Below, in pieces: positions 21,302-30,519 of a stretch of 64,000 nucleotides of DNA. This DNA is from Asaia platycodi JCM 25414 (GTDB lineage: Bacteria > Pseudomonadota > Alphaproteobacteria > Acetobacterales > Acetobacteraceae). Where the stretch lies: NCBI RefSeq assembly GCF_000614545.1, contig NZ_BAKW01000019.1, forward strand, positions 1 through 64,000, read 5' to 3'. The notes beneath the pieces are model-generated. The model saw only the letters and a list, made by a program, of their open reading frames with translations, searched no databases and was not told the DNA's origin. The position numbers and the translations under genes are program-made. The stretch's first letter is position 1, and each line of letters opens with the position of its first letter.

Positions 21302-21805
21302 ATGGCACTGAAATTCTCATATGGCCACGCTCTTCTGGCCAGTCTCATGATCGGCGGAGCGGCATTCGCCAGCTCTCCGGCTCTGGCGCTGACCGCCAAG
21401 GAATGCCATGCGAAATTTCAGGCCGCCGAAAAGGCGGGCACGCTGAACGGCCAGAAATACAAGGACTTCAAGGCCGCTCAGTGCGGTGAGGTCTCGACTC
21501 AGGCAACGCAGCAAAACATGCCCGCCGCCGAGAAAGAGGCCGCTACCGACAAGAAGGTGACAAGCGAGGCCCCGGCCTCACCGGGTGCGGGCATTGCGTC
21601 CAAACCCAGCGCGGTCGCTTCCGGCAATGTCGTTTTCCCGACGGCTGTTTCAGCGCAATATGCAAAGCTCTCTGCTGGCAAGGCCCGCATGAAAACCTGT
21701 CTCGACCAGTATCATGCAAACCAGCAGAGCGGCGGCAATGGTGCGCTCAAATGGATTCAGAAGGGCGGCGGCTATTACTCGCAGTGCAATGCCAAGCTGA
21801 AATAA
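21302..21805 (+). CDS. small secreted protein of unknown function
   Basis: A 167-residue protein with a clear signal peptide (ALLASLMIGGAAFASSPALA). The mature part starts LTAKECHAKFQAAEKAGTLNGQKYKDFKAAQCG, passes through an Ala/Pro/Ser-rich linker, and ends in a second cysteine-containing segment (KARMKTCLDQYHANQQ ... YYSQCNAKLK). Four cysteines suggest two disulfides in the periplasm. ATG 21302 is chosen because AAGGAA sits eight bases upstream; for ATG 21296 the spacing would be too short. It follows amtB by 27 bases and is closed by a terminator, so it may be read with glnK-amtB. Proteins of this kind are seen in acetic acid bacteria but have no known role. Confidence 0.7.
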   Translation: MALKFSYGHALLASLMIGGAAFASSPALALTAKECHAKFQAAEKAGTLNGQKYKDFKAAQCGEVSTQATQQNMPAAEKEAATDKKVTSEAPASPGAGIASKPSAVASGNVVFPTAVSAQYAKLSAGKARMKTCLDQYHANQQSGGNGALKWIQKGGGYYSQCNAKLK

Positions 21806-21832
21806 CAGCCAGTTTTCTGCCAGCTTCAAAAC

Positions 21833-21865
21833 GCCGCCCCTTCATGAGAGGGGCGGCATTTTTTT
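21833..21865 (+). terminator. Rho-independent terminator after amtB and the secreted-protein gene
   Basis: GCCGCCCCT and AGGGGCGGC form a perfect stem around a short loop, followed by seven T residues. It also separates this unit from the convergent SorC regulator gene. Confidence 0.88.
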
Positions 21866-21885
21866 ATGGGAGATGGCTGGCCTGG

Positions 21886-22914
21886 TCAGTGTGTGACGTC
21901 CTTGAGCGCCAGCAGGGCGCGCGCGGCGCCTTCGTCTGTTACGAGCGTGTGGCACCCCAGTCGCCTGATGGCTGCAAAAATCGCCCGTGCTCGCGCCACA
22001 CCGCCCGAGGCGATGACAAGATGTCGCGTGTCAGCCAGTACGGAGAGCGCCACCGACATGATACGGCTGTTGAGGGGGTGATCGATTTCACGGCCCCGCC
22101 CGTCCAGAGCATGGCACATCACATCGCAAAGCGCGCCCAGCTCGACAAGGCGCGTATATTCCGCGTCGGAAATGAGGCCACGCGACAGCGCCGTCGCTCC
22201 TGCGCCGATATCGCCAACGCCCAGTATGGCCATGTCGAGCGAGGCTGCCATATGATCGAGCCGATCGAGCCCACATTTTTCGCGCAGAACACCTGCCGTT
22301 TCTGCTGAGTCCACCAGAAGCGGCGCTGGATAAAGAAAGCATTCTGCCCCCATTCGACTGGCAAGCTGCCATGCGTAATCGGTGCTGTTTTCGTGTCCTG
22401 CCTCGATCATGCCGCCCAGAAGAGAGATGACGCGCGTATCAGGCAGTCGCGAAGGGCGAAAACTGTCGAGCGAAGCGGTGAGAGTTCTGCCCCAACCGAC
22501 ACCGAGATTCATGCCTTCTCGCACCGTCTCCGACAGAAAACGCCCCAGCGCGGCACCGATCGATCGTGTCGCCTCATCCTGATTGCGTGCTTCTGGCACG
22601 ATAATCGCCTCTGCCAGACCGAAGCGGGATTCAAGATCGGCGGCAAGGCTGAGACTTTCTTCCGAGTCGGTTGCTACCCAGATCTGCACCTCGCCGCGAC
22701 GCAGAACCTCTTCCAGCAGACGGATGACCGTGGTGCGGGCCAGACCCAACGCGTCGGCGATGTCTTTCTGGGTCATCTTGCGATCGTAATACATCCAGGC
22801 CACGCGCAGACGCGTCGTCCTGTCTGACGTCACGCCCTTACCCTGCATTCGCTTCACTCGCGTCATGATCGTTTTTTCCGCAAACGCTGTGCGTCGCTCT
22901 TTCGAGTGACGCAT
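21886..22914 (-). CDS. SorC-family sugar-binding transcriptional regulator
   Basis: The 342-residue regulator has an N-terminal helix-turn-helix (MTQKDIADALGLARTTVIRLLEEVLRRGEVQIWV) and a C-terminal sugar-phosphate-sensing domain of the SorC/DeoR-like fold (NLGVGWGRTLTASLDSF; VISLLGGMIEAG; LGVGDIGAGATALSRGLIS; HLVIASGGVARARAIFAAIR). It is divergent from a transaldolase-like gene and a sugar kinase gene, with an inverted repeat between them, so it probably controls that pair and itself in response to a sugar phosphate. Translation may start at 22914 or at an internal Met such as codon 17. Confidence 0.85.
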   Translation of the reverse strand: MRHSKERRTAFAEKTIMTRVKRMQGKGVTSDRTTRLRVAWMYYDRKMTQKDIADALGLARTTVIRLLEEVLRRGEVQIWVATDSEESLSLAADLESRFGLAEAIIVPEARNQDEATRSIGAALGRFLSETVREGMNLGVGWGRTLTASLDSFRPSRLPDTRVISLLGGMIEAGHENSTDYAWQLASRMGAECFLYPAPLLVDSAETAGVLREKCGLDRLDHMAASLDMAILGVGDIGAGATALSRGLISDAEYTRLVELGALCDVMCHALDGRGREIDHPLNSRIMSVALSVLADTRHLVIASGGVARARAIFAAIRRLGCHTLVTDEGAARALLALKDVTH

Positions 22915-22935
22915 ATGTGTTCGTCAACTCTAACA

Positions 22936-22958
22936 TATGTCCTGACAATAGGACAAAA
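22936..22958. promoter_or_regulatory. candidate SorC-regulator operator (inverted repeat)
   Basis: GTCCT (22940-22944) and AGGAC (22951-22955) form a perfect inverted repeat separated by GACAAT, next to the palindrome ACATATGT (22934-22941). It lies between the divergent regulator and transaldolase genes, where an operator is expected. Assignment to the regulator is an inference from position. Confidence 0.4.
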
Positions 22959-23003
22959 GTACGTATTCTACCGTTCGCAAGTCGATGAGGTCAGGAGAGT
23001 GAC

Positions 23004-23693
23004 ATGGTTCAGAGAGCCGCGCCGGGCGCCCTTTCGGGTGTGAGATTATTTCTCGATACAGCTGATCGCGAGGCGCTGGCCCGCTGGCTGCCGACTGGCC
23101 TGTTTCACGGTGTCACGACTAACCCGACCATTCTCGATCGCGCCGGGTTGCGTAGCACGCTCGATGACATCGCACCGCTCATGCGCGAAATCCTGGCTCA
23201 TCCGGTGCAGGAGGTGCAGGCTCAGTGCTGGGGGATAGAAACCGAGGCACTGATTGAAACCGGCCTGGCCCTTGCCGCTCTCGACCCGCGCCTCGTCGTC
23301 AAGGTGCCTATCACAGAGAATGGCATCAGAGCTGTGGCTGCCTTGCACGCGCGCGGCGTGCGTACGACGCTCACGGCGGTTTATGTCGCCCATCAGGCGT
23401 TGACTGCGGCAGCGGCAGGGTCCGATTACGTTGCGCCTTATTTCGGGCGCATCGGCGATAGCGGGCGTGATGCTCTGGCCGTTATCAGCGAAATGCAGGC
23501 CATTTTATCCGCCTCGGGCACGACGACACGCCTGCTCGTGGCCAGTTTGCGCCATGCGGAAGACATGGCGCGCCTTGCCTCGCTAGGCTGCGATACCTTC
23601 ACGTTCAGCCCGATCGTCGCCGAGCAGCTTTTCTCGGATCCGCAGACGATGGAAGCCGCCGCCGTTTTCGAGGCGACCGCAGCAGGGGCATGA
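23004..23693 (+). CDS. transaldolase / fructose-6-phosphate aldolase family protein
   Basis: A 229-residue class I aldolase of the small transaldolase (FSA/TalC) family. It has the opening block LFLDTADREALARWLPTGLFHGVTTNPTIL, the Schiff-base lysine in LVVKVPITENGIRAVAALHARGVRTTLTAVYV, and GSDYVAPYFGRIGDSGRDAL. The substrate could be fructose-6-phosphate or a related sugar phosphate; the residues that separate the subtypes cannot be judged by eye. It is followed by a PfkB-type kinase gene and controlled from a divergent SorC-type regulator, which suggests a small catabolic unit: phosphorylate a sugar, then cleave it. Confidence 0.85.
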   Translation: MVQRAAPGALSGVRLFLDTADREALARWLPTGLFHGVTTNPTILDRAGLRSTLDDIAPLMREILAHPVQEVQAQCWGIETEALIETGLALAALDPRLVVKVPITENGIRAVAALHARGVRTTLTAVYVAHQALTAAAAGSDYVAPYFGRIGDSGRDALAVISEMQAILSASGTTTRLLVASLRHAEDMARLASLGCDTFTFSPIVAEQLFSDPQTMEAAAVFEATAAGA

Positions 23694-23753
23694 TCACTGC
23701 GTCCTGTGACGTTTGCCGCACATCACCCGCGCTTTGCGGACGGAAAGACAGCC

Positions 23754-24698
23754 ATGACACATTCTGTTCTCTGCCTCGGCGAGGCGGTGATCGATTTCAT
23801 CCCTGTGCAGGCCGAGGGAGGGGCAGCCTATCGCCCTTGCCTGGGCGGGTCGTCCTATAATGTGGCGCGTGCTTTGGGCAGGCTCGGCGTGCCGACAGAG
23901 TATGGCTGCGCCGTGTCGACCGATCTCTTTGGCGATCAGTTCGTGGCGGGCCTTGACGAAAGCCGGGTCGGGCGGCGTTTTCTGCAAAGGCTGAATGCTC
24001 CCTCGACGCTCGGCTTCGTCAGCCTCGATCAGGCTGAACCGGCCTATGCTTTCTATGATGAGGCTGCGGCAGATCGCATTTGTGAAACGATGCCGTCCGA
24101 TGCTGCGCTTTCCGGCGTCGGGACGCTGCATTTTGGCTCTATTGCGCTTCTGCGCGAGCCGACAGCCTCGGCTTATGAACAGCTCTTTCTGCGTGAGGCG
24201 GGAGGTGCCAGGCTGGTGAGCTTCGACCCGAATATTCGTGCCTCACTTGTGCGCGATGAAGGCGCCTATCGGGGGCGCATCGACAGGCTTCTTCAGGCGG
24301 CCGACATCATCAAGATCAGCAGTGCCGATCTCGACTGGCTCTTTCCCGGATTGTCGCATGAACGTGCTGCTGCCATTTGGCTGGAACATCGTGCCAGAGT
24401 TGTGGTGATCACCCACGGCAAGGACGGTGTGAGTGGCTGGAGCCGCATCTCCCACGCTCAAGCTGCCGCTATTCCTACTGAAGTGGTCGATACGGTCGGC
24501 GCCGGAGACAGCTTCATGGCGGGCTTTCTGGCCGGACTATATGAAAACGACCTGCTCACCCCTGAAAGTATGGGTCATCCCAAAGCCGCCGCCCTGCATT
24601 ATGCGCTCGCCTGCGGCCAGAAAGTCGCGAGTGCCACCTGTGCCAAGCGGGGGGCGGATTCACCGTGGAGGGAGGATGTAAGATTATTGGCGGTGTGA
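23754..24698 (+). CDS. PfkB-family carbohydrate kinase
   Basis: The 314-residue kinase shows the N-terminal PfkB pattern (CLGEAVIDFIPV; CLGGSSYNVARALGRLGVPTEYGCAVSTDLFGDQF) and the C-terminal signature with the catalytic base, DTVGAGDSFMAGFLAGLYE. Fructokinase or a related sugar kinase is likely; the substrate is not certain. ATG 23754 has GGAAAG about ten bases upstream. It follows the transaldolase-like gene by 60 bases in the same direction. Confidence 0.85.
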   Translation: MTHSVLCLGEAVIDFIPVQAEGGAAYRPCLGGSSYNVARALGRLGVPTEYGCAVSTDLFGDQFVAGLDESRVGRRFLQRLNAPSTLGFVSLDQAEPAYAFYDEAAADRICETMPSDAALSGVGTLHFGSIALLREPTASAYEQLFLREAGGARLVSFDPNIRASLVRDEGAYRGRIDRLLQAADIIKISSADLDWLFPGLSHERAAAIWLEHRARVVVITHGKDGVSGWSRISHAQAAAIPTEVVDTVGAGDSFMAGFLAGLYENDLLTPESMGHPKAAALHYALACGQKVASATCAKRGADSPWREDVRLLAV

Positions 24699-24714
24699 GT
24701 TAGTGTTCTCAGCT

Positions 24715-25643
24715 CTACGCTTTTGAGGCTGCGGTTTTTGCCATGTCGCGCCCCATGATTTCAGAGAGCGTGTTGCCGGTTACGTCTTTCCACTCGGTCC
24801 AGCCATTGGTTGAGCGGCCATTGACCATGTCACCAGCGCTGCTAGGTGAACTAAAGCTCATGTCTTTCTCGAAATAGAGGCGCTGACCGATAATCTTAAG
24901 ATCTCTCGCATCTATGAGGTCCTGTCGCTTTTTCTGGGCGCTAAGCGTGATCGATTGAAGCGAAACCTGCGCCCGACCCCAAGAGCCTTTGAGAACGACA
25001 AAGCCTGTCTCTGTATAGATGCCCTGAGCGTTTGCCATTTTGTTGCTCAGCGAGACGCTTTTGGCGGAGCCACCCTCGTGCTCAGAACCGAGTAGCCCAT
25101 TTTTTTATCTGAGAGGCTCAACGAGGCGTCGGCTTGAACAAGAGGCTCGAATATGGGCTGCCCGAGTGTGGTGAGAAGAATACTGATCGTCTCGAAAATC
25201 TCCCGGCACTCTGCTTCCATTGCAGGCAGAGTGTGTGGACGTGTACCTGTAGTGCTATTTTCGATGTGGAGACGACTGGCCTTATCCGCGCGATTAAGCG
25301 ACAGCCATTCGAGGTACTGGGCGTGGGTTATAGTCAGGCTGTGGGTGAGAGAAAGAGCGACCAACGCCCGGTTCCAGAAATCTTTGCTATCATGATGCTG
25401 CTTGAGACGCGCGCCAAGATTCCCTGTCTGACCGATATAGGCCTTGGCATTGCCCGTCTCAGCATCTTCACCGAACAAGAAATATATCCCCACATGACTT
25501 GCCTCGGGCATTGAGAGAAATTCGGCCAATCTCAAGCGGGGAATTTCGATGAGCTGCACGATACGCGTGGTGATTGAGGCGATGCGTATGCCTTGCGGGT
25601 CGCCATCGGGAAGAAAGATCTGAATCGTCTGTGGATGAGCCAT
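24715..25643 (-). CDS. GIY-YIG nuclease family protein with DUF4357, frame break at about 25060
   Basis: The N-terminal half carries the GIY-YIG nuclease core: GIYFLFGEDAETGN followed by AYIGQTGNLGARLKQHH, with the conserved Arg and His. The C-terminal part (GIYTETGFVVLKGSWGR ... NGWTEWKDVTGNTLSEIM) is DUF4357, a domain often found on such proteins and on some restriction-related ones. The first part stops at PPKASR, but the adjacent frame continues KSVSLSNKMANAQGIY, so a missing base in CCAAAA restores one 309-residue protein. Read as two genes, the nuclease and DUF4357 would be separate. The biological target is unknown. A tiny open frame lies 17 bases upstream on the same strand. Confidence 0.8.
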
Positions 25644-25660
25644 GTATGTTTTTCTTGCTT

Positions 25661-25840
25661 CTAAACTGGGGGCAGATCAGGGGGGAGCACATGTTCTGAT
25701 CCTGCATTCTGGCGCGTGTGGGCCCCACCGCAAAGCGCCCAGGCTCTGGCGCCTCGCGCGTAGCACGCCAATCTTGCTTCCTCCTCGTCGATCGAGTCTT
25801 TGATCGAGTCTTTTTGTAACGAGATTTTATGATCGGCCAT
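25661..25840 (-). CDS. possible 59-residue protein upstream of the GIY-YIG gene
   Basis: On the minus strand an open frame runs from ATG 25840 to TAG 25661: MADHKISLQKDSIKDSIDEE, then ARLACYARGARAWALCGGAH and a proline-rich end. The repeat KDSI-KDSI comes from a 13-base direct repeat (GATCGAGTCTTTT-like on the plus strand at 25790-25815). It sits between the nucleoside hydrolase stop (20 bases away) and the GIY-YIG start (17 bases), an operon-like spacing. There is no clear ribosome site and no known family, so translation is uncertain. Confidence 0.35.
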   Translation of the reverse strand: MADHKISLQKDSIKDSIDEEEARLACYARGARAWALCGGAHTRQNAGSEHVLPPDLPPV

Positions 25841-25859
25841 GAGGACGTTGAGGCAACAG

Positions 25860-26986
25860 TTAGGGCAGAGGTCTGCCGCTCAGCGGTTTTTGCGGGGCTG
25901 CGACGAGGCGGTCCATGAGGTCTTCGAAACGGGGAATGTCGATTCTCTGCACCACGATGGTTCTACCTTCGCCCAGCCCGGGCTGATAGCCGGGCGACCA
26001 GGAGAGAATGTCGCCGTAAGACGCGCTGAATTGCGTGTTTACATCGACATAGAGATCGGCCTTCTGGATGATCAGGCTGGGGTCGAGCCAGACAGCCGCA
26101 GCAATCTCGTCCCACAGAGGAAAGCCTGCCTCTCGCGTCTTGAGCGAGCGAGCCACGGGCGTGTCAGAGCGGCCAAGCGTTTGAGCAGGGCGGGCGTCAG
26201 TTCGGTATCTGTCGAAGGATCGACCGGTATCATGGTGATCTTCGCCCAGGGCGCGCGCAAGGCAATACTGGCGCCTTCAGGGTCGAAGCGGATGTTGAAT
26301 TCGCGTCGCGGCGTGTTCAGAAACTCGCGGGCGAATTGATGGGCTACCTCATCAGGGCGCGTCTGGCGCGGGTTGAGACTGCCCCCCATATAGACCAGCT
26401 CTTTGGCCAGAGAGGCGAATTCGGGGTCGAGACGCTGGGCCAAAGCGAGATTGGTGAGCGGACCTGTTGCGATGATCGAGACCTGATGCGGATAGCGATG
26501 CACCATGTCGATCATGAAGTCGGCCGCACGTTCAGACTGCGCCTTGATGGTCGGGTTGCCTTGCGGCAGATCGGGCACGACATCCGGGCCGTGATAGGGT
26601 GGCAGTTTCTGGAGGGTGGGTTCCACCCAATGCTTCATCCACACCCCTTTCCAGACCATCTTGCCGTAAAGTGTCTCCCAGCGTTCGGTCTGTGCTTCGG
26701 TATTGACGAGCGGAAAACTGGCCCCCGTAAAAACCGGCAGATCCGCGCGTCCGGCAATTTCAACGCCGCGCAGGGCATAGGCCGTGGCTTCTTTCGCCCA
26801 GGCATCACCCGTCACTGTCGTGACACCCAGAACCTGCACATTCGGGGCCTTGATGATCATCCACTGGGCGAGGGCAAACCCGTCATCATCGAGAATGACC
26901 TTGCGCGGTTCGGCGTGGGCAACGTTCAGGCCGAACCACGCCATACCCAGCCATGAAAGACCCAGGCGTACCGTTTTCGAGCGCAT
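25860..26986 (-). CDS. secreted nucleoside hydrolase family protein, frame break at about 26150
   Basis: An inosine/uridine-preferring nucleoside hydrolase homologue with a signal peptide (MRSKTVRLGLSWLGMAWFGLNVAHA), so it is likely periplasmic. The calcium-binding start motif reads KVILDDDGFALAQWM in place of the usual DTDPGIDDA. Later blocks are normal: VLGVTTVTGDAW, VSIIATGPLTNLALA, ELVYMGGSL, EFNIRFDPEGASIAL, ITMIPVDPS. The frame changes after LAALTRP and continues as ARSLKTREAGFPLWDEIAAAVWLDPSLI; one missing base joins them to about 375 residues. Met 26986 is preferred over 27082 because GGAGC precedes it and the signal peptide starts there. The altered aspartate motif leaves the substrate open. 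Confidence 0.8.
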
Positions 26987-27350
26987 CGAACCGCTCCGTT
27001 TCAGGCGCTTCACTGCTAAAGGGCGTTTCGGCGGGATCGTATCAGAACACATCAGCATTTCACTCCCTGAAGGCATCGTCATAAGGCGCGCAGCCCGACT
27101 ATGGGGAGCGGCTCATACGCAGCCAGAATAGAAAGGAGATTGTGTACCGTGTCGTCGATTGCATGCAATGCAGCAGCAAGGTGGCGGAGAGATAAAAAGG
27201 GAGCGTCGGAAAAGCCGCAGCCAGTCTTGGCCAGGCCTTGCTCGTGAGGGGGCGCAGGGACAGAATGCCTGATGCAAGGCGCACGAGAGGAGTCTGGTGA
27301 CAGCGCCGCTAAAGAGCGGATTTCAGGACGGATTATCTAAGAAGGAGACC
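26987..27350. other. intergenic region between the nucleoside hydrolase gene and tRNA-Tyr
   Basis: About 360 bases with chromosome-like composition. It should hold the promoter of the nucleoside hydrolase and the 3' trailer of the minus-strand tRNA. A short stem CCGCT/AGCGG near 27307 could end the tRNA transcript. No convincing gene is seen. Confidence 0.5.
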
Positions 27351-27436
27351 TGGTGGAGAGAGTTGGATTCGAACCAACGTAGGCGTACACCAGCGGATTT
27401 ACAGTCCGCCCCCTTTAGCCACTCGGGCATCTCTCC
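27351..27436 (-). tRNA. tRNA-Tyr (anticodon GUA)
   Basis: On the minus strand the gene reads GGAGAGATGCCCGAGTGG at its 5' end, has anticodon loop ACTGTAAAT (GUA), a long class II variable arm, T-arm GGTTCGAATCC, acceptor strand TCTCTCC, discriminator A and an encoded CCA. The acceptor stem GGAGAGA/TCTCTCC pairs fully. Length is 86 bases including CCA. Confidence 0.97.
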
Positions 27437-27531
27437 AGGTCGGGACGGGAAATATGGCGGATCAGGATTGGTGTCAACGGGCATTCTTCATTTTTGTTGC
27501 AAGATGAGAGGGTTTCTCTAGAAGTGCCCTC

Positions 27532-28323
27532 ATGTCGAAACGCCCCTCACGCCCGCCCTCTCCCCGTTCTCCGTCCGGTCGTTCGGGCCGCTCTGCCGAG
27601 GGACGTGCCGCAGCCAGCGGCTACTGGATGTATGGTCTGCATGCGGTCGAGGCAGCTCTGCGTAATGCGGATCGCCATCTGCACGAATTGCTCGTGACGA
27701 AAGAGGGGCTCTCGGCCCTTGAATCCAAACAGGCGCCAATCCGCATTTCACCCAATGTGGTGGAGCGCCAGCGCCTCGATCTGCTCTGCGAGCGTGATGC
27801 CGTGCATCAGGGCGTGTGTCTGCGTGTCGAGCCCTTAACCCCGCCCTTTCTCGATGAAGTGCTCGAAAGCCGTGAAGGCCCGCTGCTGATTCTCGATCAG
27901 GTGACCGACCCGCGCAATATCGGAGCGATCCTGCGTTCTGCTGCGGCTTTCGGTGCCGCTGCTCTGGTGGTTCAGGATCGCAATACCCCGCAGGAAGGTG
28001 GCGCACTGGCCAAGGCTGCCTCTGGCGCACTGGATGTCGTGCCTGTTCTGCGTGAGGTCAATCTGTCACGCATCATCGCCCAGCTGCAGAATGCGGGTCT
28101 TTGGACGGTTGGGCTCGATGCGGGGGGCTCGGTGCTGAACGGCCCGAGCTATGCCGGCCGTCGCGTGGCGCTGGTGCTGGGTGCCGAGGGTGCGGGGCTG
28201 CGCCGCCTGACACGCGAAAGCTGCGACGAGATTGCCAGCGTCTTCATGCCCGGCGATATGGAGAGCCTGAACGTTTCTAACGCAGCTGCTGTCGCTCTTT
28301 ACGAACTCGTTCGTCCAGTCTGA
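27532..28323 (+). CDS. rlmB: 23S rRNA (guanosine-2'-O-)-methyltransferase RlmB / TrmH family
   Basis: A SPOUT-fold RNA 2'-O-ribose methyltransferase of 263 residues. The substrate-binding L30e-like part (YWMYGLHAVEAALRNADRHLHELLV) precedes the three knot motifs: LDQVTDPRNIGAILRSAAAFGA, VALVLGAEGAGLRRL and MESLNVSNAAAVALYE. The N-terminus is a short Ser/Pro/Arg-rich tail. RlmB methylates G2251 of 23S rRNA in E. coli; the same target is likely. It is divergent from the tRNA-Tyr gene. Confidence 0.92.
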   Translation: MSKRPSRPPSPRSPSGRSGRSAEGRAAASGYWMYGLHAVEAALRNADRHLHELLVTKEGLSALESKQAPIRISPNVVERQRLDLLCERDAVHQGVCLRVEPLTPPFLDEVLESREGPLLILDQVTDPRNIGAILRSAAAFGAAALVVQDRNTPQEGGALAKAASGALDVVPVLREVNLSRIIAQLQNAGLWTVGLDAGGSVLNGPSYAGRRVALVLGAEGAGLRRLTRESCDEIASVFMPGDMESLNVSNAAAVALYELVRPV

Positions 28324-28424
28324 ATGGATGATGGCTGCCCGGAGATGCGTGAAGCCGCTGCTTCGGGCATGATGACTGTGCTAGGATCGCTTTTTCATCG
28401 TGTTGCCACGAAGGAGAAGTCCAG

Positions 28425-29422
28425 ATGAAAGCGGTCGGCTATAAGGCGCCCGGAGCGCCTGACATCCTGCAGGATATAGAACTTCCCGATCCGGCGCCGC
28501 CAACGGGGCGCGATCTGCTGGTTCGGGTCCGGGCCGTCTCCATCAATCCGGTCGATACCAAGATCCGCCAGCGTGCGGGTGCGCTGGAGGGCGAAGCCTG
28601 TCGCGTTCTGGGCTGGGATGCTGCCGGCATTGTCGAGGCCATCGGTCCCGATGTGCGTTTTTTCCGCCCCGGCGATCGTGTTTTCTATGCGGGAGCCTGA
28701 TGCGTCAGGGTAGCAATGCGGAACAGCAACTTGTCGAGGAAACGCTGGTTGGCCACATGCCCGAAGGGCTGGATTGGGGGCAGGCTGCCTCACTGCCCCT
28801 GACGGCCGTGACGGCGTGGGAAATGCTTTTTGACCGTCTGGCCGTCGATCATCTGACGTCTGGAGCGCTTCTTGTCGTGGGCGGCGCTGGCGGTGTCGGG
28901 TCGATCCTTGTCCAGATCGCCCGCAAGCTGACCGGTCTGACCGTTATCGCCACAGCGTCGCGTCCCGAAACGCGTGACTGGGTGCAGAAAATGGGCGCGC
29001 ACCATGTTGTCGATCATCGCTGTGACATCGTCGCGCAGATCAGGGCGCTGGGTTTCGAGCACGTCACCCATATCGCTTCCCTGACTGCCAGCGACCGTCA
29101 TCAGGCCTGTTATGAAGAGGTGCTCGCGCCACAAGGTCGTCTCAGTCTGATCGATGATCCTGCGCAGTTCGATATCATGGGCTTCAAGCGTAAGAGTGCC
29201 GTGATCTCATGGGAGTTCATGTTCACCCGCTCACTCTTCGCGACGCCAGACCGCGCCCGCCAGCATGATATTCTCGAACAGATCTCATCTCTGGTGCAGG
29301 CGGGTGACCTCGTGCCGACAGAATATCGGCGCGTCACGGGGCTAGATGCCGAAACCCTGACGGCGCTGCATCGTGAAAGCGAAAGCGGCACGAGCATTGG
29401 CAAGACCGTTCTGGTTTTCTGA
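28425..29422 (+). CDS. zinc-type alcohol dehydrogenase-like / quinone oxidoreductase, frame break at about 28698
   Basis: A medium-chain dehydrogenase/reductase of the ZADH subgroup. The N-terminal GroES-like half is MKAVGYKAPGAPDILQDIELP ... SINPVDTKIR ... VLGWDAAGIVEAIGPDV ... FRPGDRVFYAGA; the C-terminal NADPH half has LLVVGGAGGVGSILVQIARKLTG. The frame ends in TGA and the rest restarts at the overlapping ATG 28700 (MRQGSNAEQQLVEE). One missing C in GCCTGATG restores FYAGALMRQGSNAEQQ and a 332-residue enzyme of normal length. The catalytic zinc ligands of true alcohol dehydrogenases are absent, as usual in this subgroup, so it is probably an NADPH-dependent quinone or enal reductase. Confidence 0.85.
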
Positions 29423-29434
29423 TCTCCGCTCGCT

Positions 29435-30262
29435 TCAGGCTAGAATGCGGACACCGTTTTGCGCTGCTTCTGGCCTGCGCCAGAACATGCCACCCGCCAG
29501 ATTTTCCTGCACTGACGGGGGAAGAATGCAGCGTCGTTCCTCAAAGCTGACTTTCGGGCGAAGCTTGTGCAGGCCGGGTGTAGAGAGAGCCTGATCGAAC
29601 GCGGTGTGATCGTGGCTCTCGACTTGCTCGAAATCGTATTCATACGCGGGCAGGCCCAGCTCGCGGGTCAGGTTATCAAGCGTGGCCTTTGGATAACGGG
29701 CAAGATAATCGTAATCGAGCATGATGAGCCGGTTGGCGAAGGGGCCATGAAATGCCTCGATCAGCACGCGCCATGCATAGCCGAAGACGCCATCGGTCGA
29801 GAGCAGATGGTCGAGCCTGTCATGCTGAGTGGCGCGTTTCCCGATTGGCACGAGATGCGAGGACAGGATGGGGTCACGCACAATGAGGCGTTCCAGCGAG
29901 TCCATGATCCAGATCGGATCGCGTACGCAGCAGATGACTTTGGCCCTGGGAAAGATCGTGTCGATTAGCCCCAGCCGCGCGCACCAGTCGCGATGGGTGT
30001 CGATAATCATGCGTCGCTCGGCGCCAGAGGCATAATAGCTATCAAGGATCTGCCTCAGCACCCTGTCACGCTTGCCTGAGTGGAAATCGGCAGCATATTC
30101 GCCCTCTGCCATGAGAGACGAGACACGCAGGATCATGGGCGCGACGGGCGACGAGCGCCCCGATGTCACGAGAGCCGGATTTTGCGAGAGCAGGGCGGAA
30201 AGCAGCGTGGAGCCGGAGCGCGGAAGGCCGGAAATGAAATGGACGTTTGGGCTGGGTGGCAT
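29435..30262 (-). CDS. sulfotransferase family protein
   Basis: A 275-residue cytosolic-type sulfotransferase fold protein. The 5'-phosphosulfate loop is ISGLPRSGSTLLSALL near the N-terminus, and the 3'-phosphate motif region is AKVICCVRDPIWIMDSLERL. Such proteins transfer sulfate from PAPS to small molecules, sugars or peptides; nothing nearby shows the acceptor. It is convergent with the oxidoreductase gene, separated by 12 bases. The frame is intact. Confidence 0.85.
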   Translation of the reverse strand: MPPSPNVHFISGLPRSGSTLLSALLSQNPALVTSGRSSPVAPMILRVSSLMAEGEYAADFHSGKRDRVLRQILDSYYASGAERRMIIDTHRDWCARLGLIDTIFPRAKVICCVRDPIWIMDSLERLIVRDPILSSHLVPIGKRATQHDRLDHLLSTDGVFGYAWRVLIEAFHGPFANRLIMLDYDYLARYPKATLDNLTRELGLPAYEYDFEQVESHDHTAFDQALSTPGLHKLRPKVSFEERRCILPPSVQENLAGGMFWRRPEAAQNGVRILA

Positions 30263-30519
30263 CGCACAGGCTGATCCTCTGAAATGGTGGAAAACTCCGC
30301 CTATCGGGCTGTCAGCGTCCCCGCAATGGGGTGTCGATGTCGCAAATATGTATCAAAAAAAGCACAGGCAAGAAAAAACCTTCGCGTTTCTGATGCGATA
30401 AGACTTTTCCAATCCAAATGATGCGCGAAGATCGCATGTCACTTTTCGTTACGACATGAAACATGTAGATACCCGGCCTGGTGGCCGGAGTCGTGCGTCG
30501 ATCACCAGGGAGAGCCAGA

